A DNA stretch of 64,000 nt from Pseudoxanthomonas kalamensis DSM 18571 (GTDB taxonomy: Bacteria; Pseudomonadota; Gammaproteobacteria; Xanthomonadales; Xanthomonadaceae). The notes under the pieces were generated by a model, which had not been told where the DNA came from, did no database searches, and saw only the letters and a program-made list of their open reading frames with translations. Positions 57,736 through 64,000 of the stretch are shown piece after piece. The translations under genes were made by a program, and so were the position numbers. Each line of letters starts with the position of its first letter. Position 1 is the stretch's first letter. The stretch lies in assembly GCF_010211745.1 (NCBI RefSeq), contig NZ_PDWQ01000001.1, forward strand, positions 434,001 through 498,000, given 5' to 3'.

Positions 57736-58838
57736 CGTGCGGCCTCCTGCGGGCTTTTCCCGGTCGCTTGCGGGGCCTTGCCCGTGCCGATCTCGCGTTC
57801 GCGGCGGGTGAACGACACCGAGTACGCCGCCGCGCGCGCGGCCAGGACCGGGTCATCGGAAAGCGCGATACCGACGGGAACAAGGGTCGGGTCGTAATTG
57901 ATGTCGCGGCAGGGTCCGGTGGCCTGGGGCTGGCTGCTCTCCAGCGTCAGCGTGCCGGCGACGATGTGCGAACGCTCGTCCGGCCACGGCTGTGACGGAT
58001 CGTCGACAGGATCGCCCGGAGCGGCCTCGGTGACCACCAGGTCCCAGCGCAGCGGTCCTTGTTGCAGCCGCGATTGCAGATCCTCGGCGAGGAAATCGGC
58101 ATCGGCCTGCTGGCGCTGTTCGGCGCTCAGGGGCTCGAACGGCGCCTGCGGCCGCATCGACCAGCGCACGAAGTGTTCACCACCGTTCGCATCGATGAAG
58201 CGGAAGGCGTTGACGCCATTGAATTGCGTATTGGCCCAGCTGTTCGACCAGGGCGCGCTCCTGGCCCAGTCCTGGAGTTTCTTCGCTTCCGGATAGCGCT
58301 GCAGGAATGCGGCTATCTTGGCCGGGTCCGGCTTGCCGGTCACCGGGTCCGGGCGCGAGGCCACGATCTGCGCGGCGAAGCTGGCCGGGGTGGCGACCGA
58401 GAAGAACGGAAAGCTGTTCATCGCCGTGCGCCATTGCTGCCCGTCATCGGTTTTCAGAAGCAGGGCCATGCTGCGTACCCGTGCCTGCGCGTCCAGTGCA
58501 TGCGGGTCACCGCCGGCGATCGACAATCGTCCCAGCACCGGTACGTGCGGTTGCGAGAACACGCGAGCCATCGACAGCGTTGAGGCTTGTGCCGAGGGCT
58601 CGAAATGGCCGGTGACGCAAACGCCTTTGCTGTGCGCGCGACGGAAGCCGGGGTGGGCCTTGCCGCCTTCGACGGTGTCGATCAGGCGTTGCGCGGTCAG
58701 TCGCTTCGGCGTGATTCCACCGGCGACCCAGGCCAGGGCCAGAATCAGCAGCGCGACGATGGCGCCAATCGCAGCGAAGGCCGGATATGGCGACCGTCGT
58801 GCGGGCGAGAGGGGATCGGAGGTCGATTCGTCGGACAT
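57732..58838 (-). CDS. srpA: Membrane-anchored catalase-like haem protein SrpA
   Basis: A 368-residue member of the small catalase (SrpA/YdjN) family, a haem peroxidase/catalase. The start MSDESTSDPLSPARRSPYP is followed by a membrane anchor (about residues 20-42, YPAFAAIGAIVALLILALAWVAGGI), so the enzyme probably faces the periplasm. The catalase core has GFRRAHSKGVCVTGHF with the distal His, RVFSQPHVPVLGRLS, NSFPFFSVATPASFAAQ and NGVNAFRFIDANGGEHFVRWSM. An upstream start would reach into the promoter. It is the first gene of an operon with cytochrome b561 and is divergent from the ECF sigma gene. Confidence 0.9.
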   Translation of the reverse strand: MSDESTSDPLSPARRSPYPAFAAIGAIVALLILALAWVAGGITPKRLTAQRLIDTVEGGKAHPGFRRAHSKGVCVTGHFEPSAQASTLSMARVFSQPHVPVLGRLSIAGGDPHALDAQARVRSMALLLKTDDGQQWRTAMNSFPFFSVATPASFAAQIVASRPDPVTGKPDPAKIAAFLQRYPEAKKLQDWARSAPWSNSWANTQFNGVNAFRFIDANGGEHFVRWSMRPQAPFEPLSAEQRQQADADFLAEDLQSRLQQGPLRWDLVVTEAAPGDPVDDPSQPWPDERSHIVAGTLTLESSQPQATGPCRDINYDPTLVPVGIALSDDPVLAARAAAYSVSFTRREREIGTGKAPQATGKSPQEAAR

Positions 58839-58873
58839 GGGGAGCCCTGAGGCTGGAGGAACGAAGATGCGAG

Positions 58874-58901
58874 TAAGACGCGTGACGGGGCGGTTTATTC
58901 C
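58874..58901 (-). promoter_or_regulatory. Candidate ECF promoter of srpA-cytochrome b561
   Basis: On the minus strand GGAATAA (forward 58895-58901) and CGTCTTA (forward 58874-58880) are 14 bases apart, the GGAA/CGTC pattern of group IV sigma factor promoters. The predicted [16 protein letters not shown] near 58867, about 28 bases before the srpA ATG. The same motif occurs before the divergent sigma gene. Confidence 0.65.
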
Positions 58902-58954
58902 CGAGGGGCCCGGGCTGCCCGGAACCAAGTCGCGGACGGCCGCAAGCCGGGTGG

Positions 58955-58983
58955 GGAATAATCTGGCCATTCCGGACGTCGTA
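58955..58983 (+). promoter_or_regulatory. Candidate ECF promoter of the sigma/anti-sigma operon
   Basis: GGAATAA (58955-58961) and CGTCGTA (58977-58983) are 15 bases apart, matching the divergent srpA promoter motif except for one base of spacing and one base in the -10. The predicted [16 protein letters not shown] near 58990, 22 bases before the sigma factor GTG. This fits an autoregulated ECF sigma factor. Confidence 0.65.
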
Positions 58984-59011
58984 TCCTCATGCTTTCCACC
59001 ATCCCGCTGTC

Positions 59012-59542
59012 GTGACCGATGCCCTCACCCGATTGGATGACCGGACCCTGGGCGAACTGATTCCCCGGTTGCGCCGTTTCGCCCGCTCCCTGGTCGCCGA
59101 GCCGGCCGCGGCTGACGATCTGGTGCAGTCCACGCTCGAGCGCGCGCTGAGCCGTGGCGACAGTCGCCGTGGCGGTGGCGAAACCCTGCAGGCATGGCTG
59201 TTCTCGGTGCTGTACCGTCAATTCGTCGATGAATACCGGCGGGCAACGCGCTGGAAGCGGATCGCACGGCTGTTTGCCGTCGACAACGAGGGGCAGGTGC
59301 CGACGCCGGAACAGGTATTCGACGCGCGTGCCGAGCTGGCCGGCCTTGCCGGCTTGCCGGCCGAGCAGCGCGCACTGTTGCTGCTGGTCAGCGTCGAGGG
59401 CCTGGCCTATCGCGAAGCCGCCGCGGTGTTGGGCATTCCCATCGGCACGGTGATGTCGCGGTTGTCGCGTGCGCGACAGGCACTGCGCGCAATCGGCGAC
59501 GACGAAGCGCCGGCAAAGCCAGGACTGAGGATGCTGCGATGA
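59012..59542 (+). CDS. ECF (group IV) RNA polymerase sigma factor
   Basis: A 176-residue sigma factor with only regions 2 and 4. It starts GTG with MTDALTRLDDRTLGELIPRLRRFARSLVAEPAAADDLVQSTLERAL, the region 2 core (ADDLVQ). WLFSVLYRQFVDEYRR completes region 2. Region 4 is LAGLPAEQRALLLLVSVEGLAYREAAAVLGIPIGTVMSRLSRARQALR, a typical helix-turn-helix. It overlaps the anti-sigma gene (ATGA). Divergent srpA/cytochrome b561 and matching promoters suggest it controls an oxidative-stress or haem-peroxide response. My recollection is that such ECFs form the ECF26 group; unverified. Confidence 0.93.
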   Translation: MTDALTRLDDRTLGELIPRLRRFARSLVAEPAAADDLVQSTLERALSRGDSRRGGGETLQAWLFSVLYRQFVDEYRRATRWKRIARLFAVDNEGQVPTPEQVFDARAELAGLAGLPAEQRALLLLVSVEGLAYREAAAVLGIPIGTVMSRLSRARQALRAIGDDEAPAKPGLRMLR

Positions 59543-60297
59543 CGGGAGGACCCAAAAGCTTCCAGCCGGGCGAAGACGAACTGCATGCTTATGTCGACGG
59601 ACGACTGGATGCCGTGCGCCGTGCCGAGATCAACGCATGGCTGGAAGCCAATCCGCTGCATGCCGCGCAGGTACGTGGCTGGAAGCGCGATGCCGAACGC
59701 CTGCGCGCGTTGCATGCGTATCCCGAAGCCTGGCCGGCGAATCCTCAACTGGAACCGGCCCGTGTGCGGCATGGACTGCGCAAGCGTCGATGGCGGCGCC
59801 TGGGCATGACGGCAAGCCTGATGTTTTCGTTGGCTCTCGGCACGGGCGCGGGCTGGTACGCGAGGCAGACGAGTCTGCCGATGACGCATCCACCGATGGC
59901 CGATGCAGTGGCCGCCTATCGGCAGTTCGTCGATGCCGATGCTCCGCCGATGGAGTTCGGAAACGACCGCGTCGACGATTTGCAGCGCTGGTTGCAGCGA
60001 CATTATGGCAACGAAGGGAGCGTTCCCGACCTGGGCGCCGCGGGCTATCACCTGCTCGGCGGCCGCCTGCTTTCGACTGAGCAGGGAGTGGCGGCCATGC
60101 TGGTTTATCAGGACGGTTCCGGTGCGCGCGTCGGCGTGTATCTGCGTCCGCGCGGGCAACTACGCAGCAGTGGTCGACGCCGCGACGGCAATTTGCTGGC
60201 GCAATACTGGTCGCGGCATGACACCAGCTTCGCAGTGGTCAGCGCCGTTGCCGACACGGCGGCATTGCAACTGCCGCGGATGCTCGGCAGCGATTGA
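59539..60297 (+). CDS. Transmembrane anti-sigma factor
   Basis: A 252-residue single-pass membrane protein. The cytoplasmic N-terminus (PGEDELHAYVDGRLDAVRRAEINAWLEANPLHAAQVRGWKRDAERLRAL) resembles the anti-sigma domain of RsiW/FecR-type proteins but lacks the HxxxCxxC zinc motif. One membrane helix lies near residues 92-111 (LGMTASLMFSLALGTGAGWY). A periplasmic domain of about 140 residues follows, with WLQRHYGNEGSVPDLGAAGYHLLGGRLL and AMLVYQDGSGARVGVYL. It overlaps the ECF sigma gene by 4 bases and should sequester it until an envelope signal arrives. The signal is unknown; peroxide is plausible from context. Confidence 0.88.
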   Translation: MTGGPKSFQPGEDELHAYVDGRLDAVRRAEINAWLEANPLHAAQVRGWKRDAERLRALHAYPEAWPANPQLEPARVRHGLRKRRWRRLGMTASLMFSLALGTGAGWYARQTSLPMTHPPMADAVAAYRQFVDADAPPMEFGNDRVDDLQRWLQRHYGNEGSVPDLGAAGYHLLGGRLLSTEQGVAAMLVYQDGSGARVGVYLRPRGQLRSSGRRRDGNLLAQYWSRHDTSFAVVSAVADTAALQLPRMLGSD

Positions 60298-60318
60298 ACC
60301 GCACGGTCGGCGTGTCAG

Positions 60319-61146
60319 CTATTCGGCTGCCGGCTTGATGAAGCGCAAGGTCATGCGGTCGCTTTCACCGATGGCCTGGTACTTCGCATCGTCGGCCGCG
60401 TCGTGCTGGTTGGTGGGCGGCAGCATCCATACGCCGTTCGGATGATCCTTGGTGTCTTTGGGATTGGCGTTGATCTCGCTGCTGGCGTCCAGACGAAAGC
60501 CGGCGGCTTCGGCCATCGCGATCACCTGTGCCTGGCCGACATAACCGCTGCGGTCGTCGGCCGCTACGTCGGCGGCGGCGCGGTGTTCGACCACGCCCAG
60601 TACCCCACCCGGCTTGAGCACGGCGAAGAAGCCGCGGAACATGCCCTCGGCCTGTCCGGCGCTGCGCCAGTTGTGCACGTTGCGGAAGGTCAGTACCACG
60701 TCGGCGGACGCGGCGTCGCCGAAGGCCGGTGCGGCGGGATTGTAGGCGACGATGGCAGCCTGGCCGTAACGGGTCGGCGAACCGGCGAACAGCGCATCCA
60801 GCCGCTGCCGGGCCCGCGCCTGGTAATCGCGGCCACCGCCTTCCGGCAGAGCATGGGGATCGACCGCCGCGGCGACGTACTTGCCGTGCCCGCCCAGATA
60901 CGGCGCCAGGATCTCGGCGTACCAACCTCCGCCGGGCGTGATTTCGATCACCGTGTCGGTCGGTTTCACGCCGAAAAAGGCCAGTGTTTCCACGGGATGG
61001 CGGTAAGCGTCGCGAACGGCGTTGTCGGGATTGCGCGCGCTGTCGGCAACGGCGTCGCGCAGGGCGTCGGTGGCTTCGTCGGCGTGCGCCGCCAGCGGCA
61101 AGGCGACGGCGGCCGACAGCAGCAGGGAACAGGCGAGACGCAACAT
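60319..61146 (-). CDS. Exported class I SAM-dependent methyltransferase-like protein
   Basis: A 275-residue protein starting MLRLACSLLLSAAVALPLAAHA, a clear Sec signal peptide cleaved near residue 22. The mature part is a Rossmann methyltransferase: FFGVKPTDTVIEITPGGGWYAEILAPYLGG (motif I, about residues 56-85), YVAAAVDPHALP, ADVVLTFRNVHNWRSAG, FFAVLKPGGVLGVVEHRA and AEAAGFRLDASSEI. A SAM-type fold in the periplasm is odd, because SAM is cytoplasmic. Proteins of this kind are widespread in proteobacteria without known function. It converges on the anti-sigma gene (21 bases) and lies after aceK on the same strand. Confidence 0.85.
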   Translation of the reverse strand: MLRLACSLLLSAAVALPLAAHADEATDALRDAVADSARNPDNAVRDAYRHPVETLAFFGVKPTDTVIEITPGGGWYAEILAPYLGGHGKYVAAAVDPHALPEGGGRDYQARARQRLDALFAGSPTRYGQAAIVAYNPAAPAFGDAASADVVLTFRNVHNWRSAGQAEGMFRGFFAVLKPGGVLGVVEHRAAADVAADDRSGYVGQAQVIAMAEAAGFRLDASSEINANPKDTKDHPNGVWMLPPTNQHDAADDAKYQAIGESDRMTLRFIKPAAE

Positions 61147-61204
61147 GGCGGGCTCCGGAATCTGCAGGGAGGCCGAGCCTAGCACGGGCGATGTAAGCGC
61201 AGAT

Positions 61205-62917
61205 TCAAGCCAGCCGCATGCTGTCCGGGTACGGTGGCGTGTCCGGGTAGTCGCCGACGCGCAGGCGTGCCTGCAGGGCCTGCCACCATTCGACCCGGAA
61301 CAGGTCACCGTGTACCGCCTGCAAGGCTTTCGCCTGCGCTGCCGGCAGGCCGAGGAACTGCGGGAACTTCTCCGGGAACACGTCGCCGGGATCGACCTGG
61401 AACCACGGCTCGTCGGCCAGTGCTTCCTCCATCGTCGTCGCCTTCGGGTATTCGCGGAAGTTGCAGTCGGTGATCATGCACAGTTCGTCGTAGTCGTAGA
61501 ACACGGCGCGGCCGTGGCGGGAGACGCCGAAATTCTTCAGCAGCATGTCGCCGGGGAAAATGTTGTTGCACGCCATGTCGCGGATCGCCTGGCCATAGTC
61601 CAGTGCGGCCAGCCGCGCCGCTTCGGCCGGCTGTTCGCGCAGGTACAGGTTCAGCGGGCGTAACCGGCGCTGCACATAGCACAGGTCGATGACCAGGTCG
61701 TCGCCTTCCTCGCTCACGCTCAGCGCGCAGTGGCGCAACAGCTCTTCGCGCAGTGCCGGCGAGAAGCGCGCGCGCGGGAAGCGCAGCGAGCGGTAGGATT
61801 GGGTATCCAGCAGGCGGCCGATGCGGTCCAGCTGGAACACCATCGAATACTTGTCTTCCACGTCGCGACGTGACATCCGCTTCGGGTAGGCGAAACGGTC
61901 GCGGATCAGCTTGAACACCAGCGGATAGCTGGGCAGGGTGAACACCACCATGACCATGCCCGGCGTACCTTCAGCGTGCACCAGTTGCTCGTTCGGGTGC
62001 GCCTGGAAATGACGGAAAAAGGTGCGATAACGCTCGGTCTTGCCCTGCTTGGCGCGGCCGAGTACCGTGTAGATCTCGTCGATCGGCTTGTGCGGCAGCA
62101 GGGTGCGCAGGAACACCACCGCATCGCCGACCGTGGGCAGATCGGCGTGGAAATAGCTGCGTGAAGTACCGAACAAGTGCGCCACATCGGCGCGCCGGGT
62201 CAGCACGGTGTCGGCACGCAGGCCGCGTTCGTCGTTGACCAGGGCGATCACGCACGGTGAGAACCGATGCTCGCCCAGCACGCGTCCGACCAGGTAGGCG
62301 CGGCGTTCGCGATAGAACACGGTATCGAGCAGTTCGATCGAACGCAGCGGATTCTCGCCCCAGTGCGCGAGGTCATCCTGCAGGCGCACGGCGATCGCGG
62401 CCGCGCAGCGGGTGCGGTGCGCGTATGGAACGTCGAAGCGGTAGTCAGCGAGCACCCGGGCGAAGGTCTCCACTGGCTTTAGTTCGGACACCGCGTAGCT
62501 GTGTCGCGCCACCGGATGGGTGATGGCGTCGGTCGGCTCGATGTCCAGCGCCACGAATTCGATCGCCGGATCGACGCCGTGGGTGCGGAAGAAGCGCCGG
62601 GTCAGGGTGTTGTAGAAGGTCTTGAATAGTTCCTGATCGATCAGGTCTTCGATCAGGGCGGCGTACTCGGCCCGGATCCGCACCCACAGATCATGGTCGC
62701 GCGCGCGATCCTGCAGCATCGCCTCCAGACGCAGGATGCATTCGGCCACGCACTGGTCGTACAGCGCGATGCGTTCGACCGCATCGGCGCGTGCGGCGAC
62801 CCAGTCGCGGGTCTCGAAGCGCCGGCGGGCACGGGCGGTGATCTCGGCGAAGCGGGCGTGGTAATCCTCGAACGAATCGCGGATTACAGCAGCCAGGCGG
62901 GGGGCGGAGGCGGACAT
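61205..62917 (-). CDS. aceK: Isocitrate dehydrogenase kinase/phosphatase
   Basis: AceK phosphorylates and dephosphorylates isocitrate dehydrogenase to divide carbon between the TCA cycle and the glyoxylate shunt. The 570-residue protein (E. coli 578) starts [41 protein letters not shown]. The regulatory N-domain is followed by the kinase-like domain with [82 protein letters not shown] and [23 protein letters not shown], all hallmark regions. The aceBA genes are not adjacent in this window, so it is separated from its usual operon. Confidence 0.96.
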   Translation of the reverse strand: MSASAPRLAAVIRDSFEDYHARFAEITARARRRFETRDWVAARADAVERIALYDQCVAECILRLEAMLQDRARDHDLWVRIRAEYAALIEDLIDQELFKTFYNTLTRRFFRTHGVDPAIEFVALDIEPTDAITHPVARHSYAVSELKPVETFARVLADYRFDVPYAHRTRCAAAIAVRLQDDLAHWGENPLRSIELLDTVFYRERRAYLVGRVLGEHRFSPCVIALVNDERGLRADTVLTRRADVAHLFGTSRSYFHADLPTVGDAVVFLRTLLPHKPIDEIYTVLGRAKQGKTERYRTFFRHFQAHPNEQLVHAEGTPGMVMVVFTLPSYPLVFKLIRDRFAYPKRMSRRDVEDKYSMVFQLDRIGRLLDTQSYRSLRFPRARFSPALREELLRHCALSVSEEGDDLVIDLCYVQRRLRPLNLYLREQPAEAARLAALDYGQAIRDMACNNIFPGDMLLKNFGVSRHGRAVFYDYDELCMITDCNFREYPKATTMEEALADEPWFQVDPGDVFPEKFPQFLGLPAAQAKALQAVHGDLFRVEWWQALQARLRVGDYPDTPPYPDSMRLA

Positions 62918-63491
62918 CGGTCTTCGATTCTAGCGATTCCCGGACAGCAGGCCGCCGCCGGGTGGAGGGCGTCGAAAAGCGGGGCCACGTCACAAAATGA
63001 CCCAACGTCGTCGATGGTGGACGCTACAAGCGTCAAGGTACAGGACGACGTGGGCCAGATTCCGGAGCGCAAGAAGACAAGAGCGGGGATTACATAAACC
63101 GCGAGTCGAGAAAGATAACCCATTGATAGAAAACGGAATTTCATGGCGGCTTGCGCACTGATATACGGACCGGCTGGCACCTTGGTTCTGTAATTCGACA
63201 TACCGATGGCATTGGCCCGCAATTTGCGAAAGGGATTCCGTGATCTTGATCGCATCGTGATGTCAGGATCCACGGAGCCGGCAGCAGGAAAAGGATTTCC
63301 CGATTCGGGCACTTGTTCCCGAAGTGCGAACAAGGGGTTCGCAGGCAAGACACCGAAACGATGTCGAGTGGTCGTAATGTGCGACTCATCACATTAGACA
63401 CTGCTGGCGGAAAAGCACCCGTCCCGGATCGTTTGGTCAGGGGTGGAGATTCAGCGTAACGGCTGCAGAAAGCGCAGGGGCGAGACAAGGC
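62918..63491. other. Long intergenic region before adhesin gene
   Basis: These 574 bases hold no gene I can support. Short open frames on both strands lack ribosome binding sites or recognisable sequence. Visible signals are a small palindrome GTCA-CAAAA-TGAC near 62989, a hairpin GCACTT...AAGTGC near 63309, and a CRP/Clp-like palindrome at 63376-63395. The stretch is clearly less GC-rich than flanking genes, consistent with a regulatory region for aceK and the adhesin. Confidence 0.6.
63376..63395. promoter_or_regulatory. CRP/Clp-type binding site upstream of adhesin
   Basis: AATGTG (63376-63381) and CACATT (63390-63395) form perfect 6-base arms around 8 bases; read as TGTGC-N6-TCACA it differs from the CRP consensus TGTGA-N6-TCACA at one base. 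It is centred 106 bases before the adhesin ATG. In this family the CRP homologue Clp regulates surface and virulence genes. Confidence 0.65.
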
Positions 63492-64000
63492 ATGAACAAG
63501 ATCTTCAGCAAAGTATGGAATCGCAAGCTGGGCCAGCTGGTCGTGGCCTCGGAGTTGGCCCGTGGCGACAGCGCAACGGCGGGTGGGAGCCTGCGGGCCC
63601 ATGGCCTGCTTGTGCCGTTGTCGGCATTGGCCTTGGGCATGGCGGCCACGCTGGATGTCAGTGCAGCCAGCTATTCGAATGTCGGCACAGTAAACCTGAC
63701 GGGGACGCCGGGACCCAGCAACTCCTGTGTCAGCCAGACGGCGGTGGCACTTGGAGCGGACGCTACCTGGACCTGCATGGGGCAGACAAGCAGTGGTGGG
63801 CTGGCGTTGATCAACGGGATTACCGCTACGGCGCTGGAGGTGGGCACCTACGATCTGGATGCCAATGCTTCGGGAGCCAATGCCATTGCGATCGGCTCGC
63901 TCGGAACCCAGGCCTCCGGCGCGAACAGCATTGCAATGGGAGTCAATGCCAGCACTTCCAGCCAGGATTCCATCGCTATCGGCACCAACGCGGCGACGAC
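63492..64000 (+). CDS. YadA-like trimeric autotransporter adhesin (5' part only)
   Basis: The first 169 codons of a type Vc secreted adhesin that runs off the right edge. It begins with an extended signal peptide region, MNKIFSKVWNRKLGQLVVAS, followed by a second hydrophobic core (LLVPLSALALGMAATLDVSAAS), the ESPR arrangement of long autotransporters. The mature start contains two cysteines, at SCVSQ and TCMGQ. From about residue 133 the YadA head repeats begin (NAIAIGSLGTQASGANSIAMGVNAS, then DSIAIGTNA). Stalk and beta-anchor are outside the window. It probably mediates adhesion or biofilm formation. Confidence 0.9.
   Translation, partial: MNKIFSKVWNRKLGQLVVASELARGDSATAGGSLRAHGLLVPLSALALGMAATLDVSAASYSNVGTVNLTGTPGPSNSCVSQTAVALGADATWTCMGQTSSGGLALINGITATALEVGTYDLDANASGANAIAIGSLGTQASGANSIAMGVNASTSSQDSIAIGTNAAT

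Overview
The window is high-GC gamma-proteobacterial DNA, most likely from a member of the Lysobacteraceae/Xanthomonadaceae (Lysobacter, Luteimonas, Thermomonas or Pseudoxanthomonas type; genus not resolved). Evidence: a DnaA that begins [12 protein letters not shown] and the compact gyrB-recF-dnaN-dnaA | rpmH-rnpA-yidC-mnmE block; a tonB-exbB-exbD-exbD cluster close to pdxJ as in Xanthomonas; a GTAG-headed REP pair; and a CRP/Clp-type palindrome before a YadA-like adhesin. I see no insertion sequence, prophage, CRISPR array, rRNA or tRNA gene.

Layout. 1-7981 (minus): recC-recB-recD, the RecBCD nuclease/helicase, with recD cut by the window edge. 8122-12205 (plus): mlaF-E-D-C-B-A, outer-membrane lipid asymmetry. 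12221-16090: rmuC, two small DUF genes and rlmI. 16150-19228 (plus): a manganese-type yybP-ykoY riboswitch followed by a TerC-family exporter, a rhomboid protease and a GYF-AIM24 protein. 19263-23813: an Lrp/AsnC regulator divergent from phhA across a palindromic operator, then a DUF389 membrane protein and an aromatic aminotransferase. 23824-27645: a radical SAM protein, cardiolipin synthase, a small membrane protein and pdxJ. 27723-31946 (minus): TPR protein, tonB, exbB and three exbD copies, one of them beyond a terminator. 32074-33809: M48 and CPBP proteases.

33802-44208 is the chromosomal origin: gyrB, recF, dnaN and dnaA run left, and rpmH, rnpA, yidC and mnmE run right. An AT-rich dnaA-dnaN gap carries DnaA boxes (oriC), and three parS-like sites lie in or beside recF. 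44289-53479: a lipoprotein with a TonB C-terminal domain, a hydrolase/NatAB exporter operon, an XRE-controlled membrane-protein operon with a clear autoregulated promoter, ferredoxin-NADP reductase, a YadGH-type ABC exporter and tatD. 53562-62917: hrpB, a small protein, an RluE-type synthase, a cytochrome b561/SrpA catalase operon divergent from an ECF sigma/anti-sigma pair with matching promoters, an exported methyltransferase and aceK. From 63492 a trimeric autotransporter adhesin begins and runs off the window.

Most of the window is core chromosome. The least explained signals are regulatory: the riboswitch with its start-proximal hairpin, the divergent ECF promoters, the XRE double operator, the Lrp operator, the parS cluster, the REP pair filling the tatD-hrpB gap, and the Clp-like site.
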